A stretch of DNA of 64,000 nt from Herbinix sp. (GTDB taxonomy: Bacteria > Bacillota > Clostridia > Lachnospirales > Lachnospiraceae): NCBI GenBank assembly GCA_029238935.1, contig JAQZBN010000012.1, forward strand, positions 19,747 through 83,746, written 5' to 3'. The notes below the pieces were generated by a model that had not been told where the DNA came from, made no database searches, and was given only the letters and a program-made list of their open reading frames with translations. The position numbers and the translations under genes were made by a program. Below, one piece after another: positions 34,702 through 43,824 of this stretch (its first letter is position 1; every line of letters starts with the position of its first letter).

Positions 34702-36855
34702 ATGTTGAAACCAGGAATGTTTATCAGTGATCGATATGAGATAATTGATAAAGTCGGTTCAGGCGGAATGGCGGATGTGTACAAAGCAAGATGCCACAGA
34801 CTGAACCGTTTTGTTGCAATAAAAGTGTTAAAACCGGAATATTCCAATGATAAGAGCTTCGTGAATAAATTCAGAGGAGAGGCTCAATCTGCGGCTGGCT
34901 TATCTCATCCTAATATCGTAAATGTTTATGATGTTGGTGATGATGGCGGACTACATTATATTGTAATGGAACTTGTGGAAGGCATCACGTTAAAAAGATT
35001 TATTGAACGTAAAGGCAAGTTAGAAGTGAAAGAAGCAGTGGGTATTGCAGTTCAAATTGCCCAGGGTATGGAAGCAGCCCACGATAATCATATTATTCAT
35101 AGGGATATTAAACCACAGAATATCATAATATCCAGAGACGGTAAGGTGAAGGTAACGGACTTTGGTATTGCAAAGGCAACAACCTCTAATACCATTACAT
35201 CAAATGCCATGGGCTCAGTACATTATCTATCACCAGAACAAGCCAGGGGCGGTTATAGTGATGAAAAAAGTGACATTTACTCTTTAGGCGTTACCTTATA
35301 TGAGATGCTATCCGGTAAGGTTCCTTTTGCAGGAGATAATACTGTATCTGTAGCATTACTTCATATTCAAGGAGAAGCAACGCCGTTACGGGAATTAGAT
35401 CCGGAGATTCCATTAAGTATTGATAAGATAGTTCAAAAGTGTATGCAGAAGAGACCGGAACGCAGATATCACACTGCTTCGGAACTGATCGTTGATTTAA
35501 AGAAAGCTATTACAAATCCAAATGGAGATTTTGTTCATATTCCTATAGCATCTCCGAATGATTCTCCTACCATCAATATCTCAGATGACTTAAGTAAAAT
35601 TAAGAGTGGAGCTTATTTGGACGAGTCTGCTTTTGATACTAAGAGAGATGCTATTGGCGCCACTGCTGATTCAGAAGACGATGAAGAGTTAGATACGGTA
35701 GATACAAAAGTGGAAAAAGTATTTTTAATCGGTAGTATAGCAGCAGTTGTAATTCTTGGACTAACTATCATCTTTTTAGTTGGTTGGTTCTTTGGATTCT
35801 GGGGCAATAGCGATAAAGATGGAAAAGGTGACGATACACAGATTGGAACAGATCTTGATGAGGATGATCTTTCACCAACTCCAGGTATAACAGAAGCACC
35901 TTCTGTTACTCCAGCTGTAACCGGTGATACGTTTGTAGTTCCTTCTGTGGAAAATTTAACATTACAGGATGCGAAGGATAAAATTGCAGCAAAATCTCCA
36001 ACAGCGCTGGTTGTTTCGGAAGAAGAATATTCTGACGACTATGAAAAGGGAAGAGTAATTAGTCAATATCCAATAGCGGATAGTGAAGTGGCTCTTGATG
36101 AAACCATAAATCTGGTTATAAGTTTAGGACCGGAACCATTTGCTCTGCCGAATGTATACAATTTAACGGAAGAACAGGCAGACAAGATGTTAAATGAAGT
36201 AAAACTGGAGATAAGACATGAATATCCAAACAGCGATGAAATTGAAGCGGGCAGGGTAATCTCAACGAATCCAGAAAAAGAAACTATGGTTGTCAAAGGT
36301 ACCACGGTTATTGTTTATATCAGCAGTGGACCTGAAACAACTCAGGTTAGTGTACCAGACCTGATTGGTAAAACAGAAAGTGAAGCAGAACGATTACTAA
36401 ACAATGCAGGACTTAAGAAGGGTAGTGTAAGCTATGAACCTTCTGATACCACTACTGAAGGCAAAGTTACTTATCAAAGTAATACTGCAGGACAAAAGGT
36501 GGAAGCTGGTTCAGCAATCGATATCATGGTTAGTACAGGACCGGAAGAAGCAGAAGTGGATCCCGATGCTACGTATCGTTATGTCGGATCTGTAACCATT
36601 GATATAAATCCTTTTGATTATATTGATGAAAGTGAAGCTAGTATTGTTCTTGATCTGGAACAGGACGGCAGTGTAACACCGATTTATGATGAATATTCAT
36701 CTATAACGGATTTCCCGTTAAGTATAACGGATATAGAAGGTACCAGCGATACACCTGGTATTGTAAGAATGTATGTGGATGATGTCCTGTTCAAATTGGA
36801 TGGTCAATCCGAGCCTATGACTTGGACTGTAAATTTTGATGTCGTGGAGGAATAG
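34702..36855 (+). CDS. prkC: PASTA-domain serine/threonine protein kinase
   Basis: A 717-residue membrane kinase that senses muropeptides or peptidoglycan through external PASTA domains. Kinase domain 1-270: Gly loop GSGGMADVY, Lys41, HRDIKPQN with catalytic Asp135, DFG at 153-155, and a Thr-rich activation loop (TTSNTITSN). TM helix about 340-363. Three PASTA repeats at about 411-478, 478-546 and 547-615. A further domain of about 100 residues (616-717) follows with no family I recognise. ATG 34702 lies 8 bp after AAGAGG. rsgA starts right after the stop, so the genes are co-transcribed. Confidence 0.95.
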   Translation: MLKPGMFISDRYEIIDKVGSGGMADVYKARCHRLNRFVAIKVLKPEYSNDKSFVNKFRGEAQSAAGLSHPNIVNVYDVGDDGGLHYIVMELVEGITLKRFIERKGKLEVKEAVGIAVQIAQGMEAAHDNHIIHRDIKPQNIIISRDGKVKVTDFGIAKATTSNTITSNAMGSVHYLSPEQARGGYSDEKSDIYSLGVTLYEMLSGKVPFAGDNTVSVALLHIQGEATPLRELDPEIPLSIDKIVQKCMQKRPERRYHTASELIVDLKKAITNPNGDFVHIPIASPNDSPTINISDDLSKIKSGAYLDESAFDTKRDAIGATADSEDDEELDTVDTKVEKVFLIGSIAAVVILGLTIIFLVGWFFGFWGNSDKDGKGDDTQIGTDLDEDDLSPTPGITEAPSVTPAVTGDTFVVPSVENLTLQDAKDKIAAKSPTALVVSEEEYSDDYEKGRVISQYPIADSEVALDETINLVISLGPEPFALPNVYNLTEEQADKMLNEVKLEIRHEYPNSDEIEAGRVISTNPEKETMVVKGTTVIVYISSGPETTQVSVPDLIGKTESEAERLLNNAGLKKGSVSYEPSDTTTEGKVTYQSNTAGQKVEAGSAIDIMVSTGPEEAEVDPDATYRYVGSVTIDINPFDYIDESEASIVLDLEQDGSVTPIYDEYSSITDFPLSITDIEGTSDTPGIVRMYVDDVLFKLDGQSEPMTWTVNFDVVEE

Positions 36856-36856
36856 C

Positions 36857-37738
36857 TTGAAAGGTAAAATTATTAAAGGGATAGCAGGATTTTATTATGT
36901 TCATACACCTGAAGATAATCAGGTGTATGAATGTAAAGCGAAAGGTGTTTTTCGTAATCAAAAGATAAAGCCTCTTGTAGGTGATAACGTGGAGATAGAT
37001 ACGAAAGATCAAGAGGAAGGTAAGGGTATTATTCGTGATGTCCTGCCAAGGCTTAATGAACTAATTCGCCCTGCGGTAGCTAATGTGGACCAGGCAATGG
37101 TTATATTTGCAGCAGCTGAACCTGCTCCCAATCTAAACCTTTTGGACCGTTTTCTCATCATGATGCAGAAGCAAAAAGTGGATGTCATTGTATGTTTTAA
37201 TAAAATGGACATCATCACTGAGTCGGAAATGAAGCAGCTAGAAGAGACATATCTACGCTGTGGATATAAAGTCGTATTTACCAGTGTCCTTCAGAAAGAA
37301 GGATTAACTGGTATTTACGATTTAATAAGAGGAAAAACAACAGTACTAGCCGGACCTTCTGGAGTTGGAAAATCATCACTCATTAATCTTTTTCAACCGG
37401 ATGCGAATATGGAGACTGGTAATGTCAGTGAGAAGATAAAAAGAGGGAAGCATACCACAAGGCATAGTGAATTAATCTATGTTGAACGTGATACCTATTT
37501 AATGGACACGCCTGGGTTTAGCTCCCTCTATATTAACGAAATTGAGAAAGAAGAATTAAAGGATTATTTTACTGAGTTTAAAGATTATGAAGAGGAATGC
37601 AGATTCATTGGCTGTATGCATTTAAATGAACCTGGCTGCGCGGTGAAGGAAGCATTAAAGGAAAAGAAAATCAGTAAAATTAGATATGAGAATTATGTCC
37701 TGTTGTTCGAAGAATTAAAGAATGTGAAACGATATTAA
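36857..37738 (+). CDS. rsgA: Ribosome small-subunit GTPase RsgA
   Basis: A 293-residue circularly permuted GTPase that checks late 30S ribosome assembly. Order: OB fold (1-70), permuted G domain with NKMD (G4) before the P-loop GPSGVGKSS (about 166-174) and DTPGF (G3), then a C-terminal zinc domain with the Cys and His residues in ECRFIGCMH and EPGC. The start is TTG 36857, 6 bp after TGGAGG and 1 bp after the kinase stop. Position after prkC is conserved in Firmicutes. Confidence 0.95.
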   Translation: MKGKIIKGIAGFYYVHTPEDNQVYECKAKGVFRNQKIKPLVGDNVEIDTKDQEEGKGIIRDVLPRLNELIRPAVANVDQAMVIFAAAEPAPNLNLLDRFLIMMQKQKVDVIVCFNKMDIITESEMKQLEETYLRCGYKVVFTSVLQKEGLTGIYDLIRGKTTVLAGPSGVGKSSLINLFQPDANMETGNVSEKIKRGKHTTRHSELIYVERDTYLMDTPGFSSLYINEIEKEELKDYFTEFKDYEEECRFIGCMHLNEPGCAVKEALKEKKISKIRYENYVLLFEELKNVKRY

Positions 37739-37748
37739 TTATAAGATT

Positions 37749-37906
37749 TAAATATATAAAGATACAAAGATTAAATATTAAGACGTAAAAATATAAAGAT
37801 AAAGACATAAAAATAAAAAGACATAAAAATAAAAAGACATAAAAATATAAAGACATAAAAATAGAAAGACATTATAGTATAAAGACATAAAATATAAAGA
37901 TAAAAA
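37749..37906. repeat. A-rich tandem array between rsgA and rpe
   Basis: An imperfect array of 16-18 bp units close to AAAGACATAAAAATAA, repeated about eight times with drift, in a 250-bp gap. Spacing is irregular and there are no conserved spacers, so it is not a CRISPR array. It has no coding potential; it could be a slippage-prone satellite or a curved-DNA segment upstream of rpe. Confidence 0.6.
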
Positions 37907-37990
37907 CAAAGTGATAGAATATACGGAAAATATTAGAGTTATTAATAATGAATGACTTTATAGAATTAAGATAAAAAGGTAAGGTGTATT

Positions 37991-38653
37991 ATGACGTATA
38001 AACTTGCTCCATCAATGTTAGCAGCGGATTTTAATCATTTGGGTGATCAGATTAGTATTGTGGAAGGAGCAGGAGCAGAATATCTTCATATTGATGTGAT
38101 GGATGGCAAGTTTGTTCCCAGCATCAGTTATGGTATGCCGGTCATAGCTTCCATTAGAAAGAATACAAAGCTTGTATTTGACGTTCACCTTATGGTGGAA
38201 GAGCCGATTCGATACCTTGCAGATTTTAAAAATGCCGGAGCAGATATTATTACTGTCCATGCGGAGGCATGTACTCACCTAAACAGAACAGTCATGCAAA
38301 TAAAAGAACTGGGTATGAAAGCCGGTGTTACTTTAAATCCATCAACTGGACTTCAAGAATTGGAGTATATTCTGGAGGAACTGGATATGGTACTGCTCAT
38401 GAGCGTTAATCCAGGGTTTGGAGGACAAAAATTCATTCCAAATACTTTAACCAAGATCAGTCATTTAAGAAAACAAATCAACGATCTTGGACTCTCTACT
38501 GATATTGAAGTGGATGGCGGCATAACCCTATCCAATGTTGGTGATATTATTACAGCAGGAGCAAATGTTTTCGTTGCCGGTACTTCGGTGTTTCAAGGTG
38601 ATATTAAGAAAAACATTCAAGACTTTCAACAAGTATTTGCCTCCTATCGATGA
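37991..38653 (+). CDS. rpe: Ribulose-phosphate 3-epimerase
   Basis: A 220-residue TIM-barrel enzyme that interconverts ribulose 5-phosphate and xylulose 5-phosphate in the pentose phosphate pathway. The N-terminal APSMLAADF, the metal-binding HIDVMDGKFVP, the FDVHLMVE segment, and the phosphate-binding SVNPGFGGQKF and VDGGI loops are all present. Length is standard. The gene sits in the usual rsgA-rpe-thiN order, preceded by the A-rich array. Confidence 0.97.
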   Translation: MTYKLAPSMLAADFNHLGDQISIVEGAGAEYLHIDVMDGKFVPSISYGMPVIASIRKNTKLVFDVHLMVEEPIRYLADFKNAGADIITVHAEACTHLNRTVMQIKELGMKAGVTLNPSTGLQELEYILEELDMVLLMSVNPGFGGQKFIPNTLTKISHLRKQINDLGLSTDIEVDGGITLSNVGDIITAGANVFVAGTSVFQGDIKKNIQDFQQVFASYR

Positions 38654-38688
38654 TAAATATATGGAATCCTTAGGAAAGTAGGGAGTAT

Positions 38689-39354
38689 ATGAAACAGGAT
38701 ACCGATCAAAATGCAGTTTTGATCATTACCGGTGGAACGATAGAAAATGAATTTTTGGAAAAACATTTAAAAGAAGAATGCTACAATATGATCATTGCGG
38801 TTGACCGAGGTTTGGTTGCTGCGGATGCTTTAAAGCTGACATTAGATTTTATTGTCGGCGATTTTGATTCTGTTCCTCCAGCACTATTTGATCAATACAA
38901 ACATGTATCGACAAATATACAGACCTTTCCCGCAGAAAAGGATAAGACAGATACACAAATCGCCCTAGAATTGGCTTTAATGCATCAAGCGACAAAGATT
39001 GTTCTGGTAGGTGCAACTGGAAACCGTTTGGATCATGTGTTGGGTAATATTCATCTTCTGTTATTACCAATGCAGTTAAAAGTAGATGCCTATATCATAG
39101 ATGCTAAGAATAAAATATATTTAAAGGAAGAAAGCTTTTCCATAAGTAAAAGTATGCAATATGGTGACTATGTGTCGCTTCTGCCATTTTCTGATCAAGT
39201 AAAAGGACTATCCCTTTTTGGATTTAAATATCCTCTGGATAGAATAATTTTATTATCAGGAAGTAGTCTCGGAATAAGTAATGAAATTAAAGAGGATCAA
39301 GCGTTGATTGATTTTACCGAGGGTATACTTACTGTATTTGAAACAAGAGATTAA
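38689..39354 (+). CDS. thiN: Thiamine pyrophosphokinase
   Basis: A 221-residue enzyme that makes thiamine diphosphate from thiamine and ATP. The N-terminal catalytic domain has AVDRGL, VGDFDSV, EKDKTDTQIAL and VGATGNRLDHVLGN, the four family blocks. A smaller C-terminal beta domain (about 140-221) binds thiamine. The GGGAG site lies before the ATG, 35 bp after rpe. No TPP riboswitch is seen upstream, consistent with its place in a housekeeping operon. Confidence 0.94.
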   Translation: MKQDTDQNAVLIITGGTIENEFLEKHLKEECYNMIIAVDRGLVAADALKLTLDFIVGDFDSVPPALFDQYKHVSTNIQTFPAEKDKTDTQIALELALMHQATKIVLVGATGNRLDHVLGNIHLLLLPMQLKVDAYIIDAKNKIYLKEESFSISKSMQYGDYVSLLPFSDQVKGLSLFGFKYPLDRIILLSGSSLGISNEIKEDQALIDFTEGILTVFETRD

Positions 39355-39479
39355 ATATAATATATGTAATAAAACATATTTTTAAGAAATATATGGAGTT
39401 GAACTGATGTAATCTTAAGGATTATTAGGTTTAATTCAGAAATAATAGATAAAATGTGATATGAGGAAGGAAGACACAA

Positions 39480-40574
39480 ATGAAATTAGGTATCGTAGGT
39501 TTACCCAATGTGGGAAAGAGTACCCTGTTTAATTCACTAACAAAGGCGGGGGCAGAATCAGCTAATTATCCTTTTTGTACCATTGATCCCAATATTGGAA
39601 TTGTTCCGGTTCCGGATCAACGTTTAAAAGTATTGGGTGATCTTTATAATTCAGAAAAAATCATACCTGCAGCCATAGAATTCGTAGATATTGCCGGACT
39701 CGTGAAGGGTGCTTCCAAAGGTGAAGGGTTAGGAAATCAATTCCTTTCCAACATTAGAGAAGTAGATGCAATTGTTCATGTTGTACGTTGCTTTGAGGAC
39801 GGGAATGTCATTCATGTCGATGGTTCTGTAGATCCTCAAAGAGATATTGAGACGATTAATTTGGAATTAATTTTCTCTGATATGGACATTATTGAGAGAA
39901 GAATTGCCAGAACTTCCAAAGGAGCTAAGAATGATAAAGCGCTTGCAAAAGAACTGGAATTATTAGAAAGATTAAAAAGCTTCTTAGAAGAGGGCAAATT
40001 AGCGATTCGCTTTGAAGCAGATGAAGAAGAAATGGAACTGATCAATAGCTATAACCTTCTTACCGGAAAACCTGTAATCTATGCTGCGAACGTCAAAGAA
40101 GAGGACTTAGCTGATGACGGGCAAAGCAATGCATATGTGAAGGCTGTTCGTGCTATCGCTGCAGATGAACATTCCGGAGTTTTTGTTATATGCGCACAGA
40201 TTGAGCAGGAAATCGCTGAGTTAGAAGAAGATGAAAAGAAAATGTTCTTAGAAGAGCTAGGATTACAAGAATCGGGTCTTGAGAAATTAATCAGTGCCAG
40301 CTATCGTTTGCTTGGATTAATTAGTTATCTTACTGCTGGTCCCAAGGAAACCAGGGCTTGGACTATCAAGATAGGAACGAAAGCACCTCAAGCGGCAGGA
40401 AAAATTCACTCTGATTTTGAACGTGGTTTCATTCGTGCAGAGATCGTGAATTATCAGAATTTGGTGGATTGTGGAAGTTATAACGCCGCCAAGGAAAAAG
40501 GACTCGTTCGTTCGGAAGGTAAAGAGTATGTGGTACAAGATGGAGATGTAGTTTTATTCCGATTTAATGTATAA
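39480..40574 (+). CDS. ychF: Redox-regulated ATPase YchF (Obg family)
   Basis: A 364-residue P-loop protein of the Obg family that binds ATP better than GTP and associates with ribosomes. G1 is GLPNVGKST, the switch region NYPFCTIDPN, and G3 DIAGLVKGASKGEGLGNQFL. The NVKEED segment is the modified G4 (NxxE) that explains ATP preference. A coiled-coil arm (about 130-190) and a C-terminal TGS domain (about 280-364) complete the usual layout. Full length. Confidence 0.96.
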   Translation: MKLGIVGLPNVGKSTLFNSLTKAGAESANYPFCTIDPNIGIVPVPDQRLKVLGDLYNSEKIIPAAIEFVDIAGLVKGASKGEGLGNQFLSNIREVDAIVHVVRCFEDGNVIHVDGSVDPQRDIETINLELIFSDMDIIERRIARTSKGAKNDKALAKELELLERLKSFLEEGKLAIRFEADEEEMELINSYNLLTGKPVIYAANVKEEDLADDGQSNAYVKAVRAIAADEHSGVFVICAQIEQEIAELEEDEKKMFLEELGLQESGLEKLISASYRLLGLISYLTAGPKETRAWTIKIGTKAPQAAGKIHSDFERGFIRAEIVNYQNLVDCGSYNAAKEKGLVRSEGKEYVVQDGDVVLFRFNV

Positions 40575-40591
40575 CAGACAAAGGGAAAAGT

Positions 40592-41545
40592 GTGGTGAAA
40601 TCAATGGAGATGTTATTAAGTACCAATATCCGATTCCCTAATTTGGGATTTGAATTTGAAAGTGTACCTACAGGAATAACAGTATTTGGATTTGAAATAG
40701 CCTTTTATGGAATTATCATCGGGTTAGGAATGTTAGCCGGATGGTTGATTGCAGAATGGATGGCAAAAAGAACTGGTCAAAGCACAGAGATTTACCTCGA
40801 TTTTGCTTTGTATGCAATTATTATTTCTGTTATTTGCGCCAGATTGTATTATGTTGTTTTTGCTTTTGATGAATTCAAAGATAATCCAATACAAATATTT
40901 AATATCCGCAGTGGTGGACTTGCTATTTACGGCGGAGTAATTGGTGCCATTGTCACTGCTTTTATTTATACCAGAATTAAGAAATATCCCTTTGGATTAC
41001 TCGCAGATACCGGATGTATCGGCTTGGTTTTGGGACAGATTTTCGGTCGCTGGGGTAATTTCTTTAATAGAGAAGCTTTTGGCAAATATACCGATGGGTT
41101 ATTTGCAATGCAGTTGGATAAAAGAGATGTTTCCTATGATTTTAGAGCACCGATCGAGTGGTTACAGGAGCGATTCGCTGGCAAAACAGCGGCATATGAC
41201 CGAATAATTGAAATTCGTGACAAAACAGTAATGGTGGATGGGATCGAATATATTCAAGTACACCCTACATTTTTATATGAATCGCTCTGGAATTTATGTC
41301 TCCTGGTATTCTTGATCTTATATACGAAGCACAAAAAGTTTGATGGTGAGGTGATTTTACTATACCTTGCAGGATATGGCTTAGGAAGAGTATGGATGGA
41401 AGGCCTACGGACAGACCAGTTATTCTTATGGGGTACGCCGTTTGCAGTATCTCAACTTTTCTCAGCTCTGATTGTTATCTTCGCAGTTTTTATGATCATA
41501 TTTATGAGAAGAAAGAATTATGGAGAAAAAAGTAAAACCAGGTAA
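40592..41545 (+). CDS. lgt: Prolipoprotein diacylglyceryl transferase
   Basis: A 317-residue integral membrane enzyme that attaches diacylglycerol to the lipobox Cys of prolipoproteins such as the GerMN lipoprotein at 20862. About seven TM helices are visible, with the signature GRWGNFFNREAFG, the HPTFLYES periplasmic block and GLGRVWMEGLRTD near the C-terminus. The charged insertion at about 170-215 lies outside the membrane. The start is ambiguous between GTG 40592 (AAGG upstream) and ATG 40604 (GGTGA upstream). A terminator at 41644 ends this block before mraZ. Confidence 0.94.
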   Translation: MVKSMEMLLSTNIRFPNLGFEFESVPTGITVFGFEIAFYGIIIGLGMLAGWLIAEWMAKRTGQSTEIYLDFALYAIIISVICARLYYVVFAFDEFKDNPIQIFNIRSGGLAIYGGVIGAIVTAFIYTRIKKYPFGLLADTGCIGLVLGQIFGRWGNFFNREAFGKYTDGLFAMQLDKRDVSYDFRAPIEWLQERFAGKTAAYDRIIEIRDKTVMVDGIEYIQVHPTFLYESLWNLCLLVFLILYTKHKKFDGEVILLYLAGYGLGRVWMEGLRTDQLFLWGTPFAVSQLFSALIVIFAVFMIIFMRRKNYGEKSKTR

Positions 41546-41643
41546 TAGGACTAATTACCTATTTTCAAAACATTTGACTAGATATTGACATATCTTGTTC
41601 GATTTTTAGATAATATACTATATCTTGTGATTTTATTCGAATA

Positions 41644-41688
41644 AGCACAAAATACCTGTATTTATAGCGTATTTTGTGCTTTATTTTT
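41644..41688 (+). terminator. Intrinsic terminator after lgt
   Basis: AGCACAAAATAC (41644-41655) pairs perfectly with GTATTTTGTGCT (41669-41680) across a 13-nt loop, followed by TTATTTTT. It separates the priA-lgt block from the dcw cluster. Confidence 0.85.
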
Positions 41689-41697
41689 ATGCTTTTT

Positions 41698-41725
41698 TGT
41701 CTTGATTAATTCCCTATTTTATAAT
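41698..41725 (+). promoter_or_regulatory. Probable promoter of the dcw cluster
   Basis: TTGTCT at 41698-41703 and a perfect TATAAT at 41720-41725 with a 16-bp spacer. The predicted start site near 41732 lies just before the MraZ-type repeats, so a bound MraZ would block elongation or initiation. Confidence 0.6.
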
Positions 41726-41739
41726 AAAATGTACTCATA

Positions 41740-41787
41740 AGTGGAGCGAAGTGGAGTAAAGTGGAGTAAAAAACCATCAAAGTGGTG
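41740..41787 (+). promoter_or_regulatory. MraZ operator (10-bp direct repeats)
   Basis: GTGGAG occurs at 41741, 41751 and 41761, an exact 10-bp period, each preceded by AA or GA; a related GTGGTG occurs at 41782. Arrays of GTGG-containing repeats at 10-bp spacing directly before mraZ are the known binding sites of the MraZ repressor, so this should be the autoregulatory site of the cluster. Confidence 0.8.
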
Positions 41788-41805
41788 AAAAGCAGGTGCA
41801 ACCTT

Positions 41806-42234
41806 ATGTTCATGGGTGAATTTAATCATTCGATTGATAGCAAAGGACGAATTATTATACCATCAAAATTCAGAGAAGATTTAGGGGAAGAATTTGTAAT
41901 TACCTTAGGTTTGGATGGTTGTCTTTTTGCATACCCTAATAAGGAATGGAATGCTTTTGTTGAAAAATTACAAACACTTCCCGGTACAAAAGAGGCGAGA
42001 CAATTACAGCGTTACTTTATGGCAGGTGCAGCTGCATGCGAAGTGGACAAGCAGGGAAGAATATTAATACCTACTAAGCTTCGAGAAACTGCTGCGCTTG
42101 ATAAGGACATCGTGTTTGTTGGTGTTATGAATAAAATTGAGATCTGGAGTAAGGAACGCTGGGATAATAATAACGACTACGACGATATGGATGATGTGGC
42201 AGAGCATATGTCTGAATACGGTATCAGTTTCTAA
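41806..42234 (+). CDS. mraZ: Division/cell-wall cluster transcriptional repressor MraZ
   Basis: A 142-residue DNA-binding protein with two AbrB/SpoVT-like swapped-hairpin domains: FMGEFNHSIDSKGRIIIPSKFRE (1-25 region) and CEVDKQGRILIPTKLRE (about 77-95). It forms a ring oligomer that binds the repeats in its own promoter and represses the dcw genes. The frame is open to 41782, but ATG 41806 starts the conserved protein and has GCAGGTG upstream. It is the first gene of the cluster. Confidence 0.95.
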   Translation: MFMGEFNHSIDSKGRIIIPSKFREDLGEEFVITLGLDGCLFAYPNKEWNAFVEKLQTLPGTKEARQLQRYFMAGAAACEVDKQGRILIPTKLRETAALDKDIVFVGVMNKIEIWSKERWDNNNDYDDMDDVAEHMSEYGISF

Positions 42235-42284
42235 CGTATTCTTTCCAGCTTTTTGGTCATCGAAATTGAAAGGCACGGGGAAAT

Positions 42285-43223
42285 ATGGCATTTGAACACA
42301 AATCAGTACTATTAGAGGAAACAATTGAAAACCTGAATATAAAAACCGATGGGATCTATGTTGATGGTACTTTAGGTGGAGGAGGACATTCCTATGAAAT
42401 AGTGTCCAAGCTTACATCAGGAAGATTAATTGGAATAGATCAGGATGAAGCAGCAATAAAAGCTGCCGGTGAACGTTTATCAGAATTTAGTGATAAAGTA
42501 ACCATAGTGAGAAGCAACTACCGCGAGATGAAGAAAGTACTTCAAGATCTTCAGATTCCAAAGGTGGATGGTATCTTATTAGATCTGGGTGTTTCATCAT
42601 ATCAACTGGATACACCGGAGAGGGGATTTTCTTATAAAGAAGATGCACCTCTTGATATGCGAATGGATACTCGAAATGAGAAAACTGCAAAAGATATCAT
42701 CAATGGTTATAGCGAGATGGAGCTATATCGCATCATAAGAGATTATGGTGAAGATAATTTTGCAAAGAATATAGCCAAGCATATAGTAAGAATGAGAGCA
42801 GAAAAACCGTTTGAAACGACATTTGAATTGACAGAAGCAGTGAAGGCAGCGATCCCGATGAAACTTCGGATTAACACCGGGCACCCGGCGAAACGTACCT
42901 TTCAGGCAATCCGCATCGAACTAAATAAAGAACTGGAAGTATTAAAAGAAAGTTTGGATGATATGATAGGGATGTTAAATCCAGGAGGTAGGCTATGTAT
43001 TATAACCTTCCATTCCTTAGAAGATCGTATCGTAAAGGTAAGCTTTAAGCAGAATGAAAATCCATGTACCTGCCCACCTAATTTTCCGGTTTGTGTATGT
43101 GGGAACAAATCTAAGGGAAGAATGATATCGAAGAAGCCTATCTTACCGAGCGAGGATGAGATGGAATATAACAAAAGAGCAAAAAGTGCTAAATTACGAG
43201 TCTTTGAAAAAGCATTAGACTAA
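42285..43223 (+). CDS. rsmH: 16S rRNA m4C1402 methyltransferase RsmH
   Basis: A 312-residue S-adenosylmethionine-dependent enzyme (MraW) that methylates N4 of C1402 in the ribosomal P site. The SAM site [10 protein letters not shown] is near residue 28. [29 protein letters not shown], and the C-terminal [16 protein letters not shown] and [11 protein letters not shown] blocks are all present. A GGGG-type site precedes the ATG. Position between mraZ and ftsL is universal in dcw clusters. Confidence 0.97.
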   Translation: MAFEHKSVLLEETIENLNIKTDGIYVDGTLGGGGHSYEIVSKLTSGRLIGIDQDEAAIKAAGERLSEFSDKVTIVRSNYREMKKVLQDLQIPKVDGILLDLGVSSYQLDTPERGFSYKEDAPLDMRMDTRNEKTAKDIINGYSEMELYRIIRDYGEDNFAKNIAKHIVRMRAEKPFETTFELTEAVKAAIPMKLRINTGHPAKRTFQAIRIELNKELEVLKESLDDMIGMLNPGGRLCIITFHSLEDRIVKVSFKQNENPCTCPPNFPVCVCGNKSKGRMISKKPILPSEDEMEYNKRAKSAKLRVFEKALD

Positions 43224-43272
43224 CTTACAAAGGATTTGAATAGTTAGAGGTAGTTGGAAAGAGGGGTCATGC

Positions 43273-43812
43273 ATGGAGGCAAAAGGACGAAATTATCAAC
43301 CAAATGAAAATAGGACAAGTTATATCGATGGAAACACAGTACGTAAATTAAATTCAGTTCCCCAGAGACAGAGAACCGAGCAACAGCAACCGGTTAGAAG
43401 AACACAGGAGCAACAACCTGCAAAAAGAAGACAAGAGCAGCCTAAGACGTTATCGGGGATTGATTTTGCATCATTATTAGTATTGTCGTTAGCCATAATC
43501 ATTACAGTGTATGCTTGTGTAGAATATCTGAAAGCACAAACAGAGTTGTCAAAGATGGAAAAAGATATTGTTTCTTTGGAAGCATCGCTGATAGTTATGT
43601 CCCATGAAAATGATGCATTATATGAACAGATTAATACAGCCTATGATATGGCTTATGTATATGATAAAGCAGTGAATGAACTGGGTATGGTGTATCCGAA
43701 TCATAATACCGTAATTACTTACGAAAAGACTGAGAATAATTATACAAGACAATATAAAGATGTACCGGAAGTGACCGATGATAACCCACTGGATGCGTTG
43801 CTACATGATTAA
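43273..43812 (+). CDS. ftsL: FtsL-like cell division protein
   Basis: A 179-residue single-pass protein. The cytoplasmic N-terminus (1-62) is unusually long and rich in Gln and Arg (repeats of EQQQPVRR type). TM helix about 65-86; an external coiled coil follows (about 88-135, with TELSKMEKDIVSLEASL), as in FtsL/DivIC proteins that link divisome and septal PBP. Sequence conservation in FtsL is low, so the call rests on topology and on its place between rsmH and the division PBP. Confidence 0.8.
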   Translation: MEAKGRNYQPNENRTSYIDGNTVRKLNSVPQRQRTEQQQPVRRTQEQQPAKRRQEQPKTLSGIDFASLLVLSLAIIITVYACVEYLKAQTELSKMEKDIVSLEASLIVMSHENDALYEQINTAYDMAYVYDKAVNELGMVYPNHNTVITYEKTENNYTRQYKDVPEVTDDNPLDALLHD

Positions 43813-43824
43813 GAGGATATTATA

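Noticed and set aside
37749..37906. CRISPR-like array
   Set aside because: Repeats drift, are 16-18 bp with no unique spacers, and no cas genes are near.
38654..38688. TPP riboswitch before thiN
   Set aside because: The gap is only 35 bp and lacks THI-box sequences.
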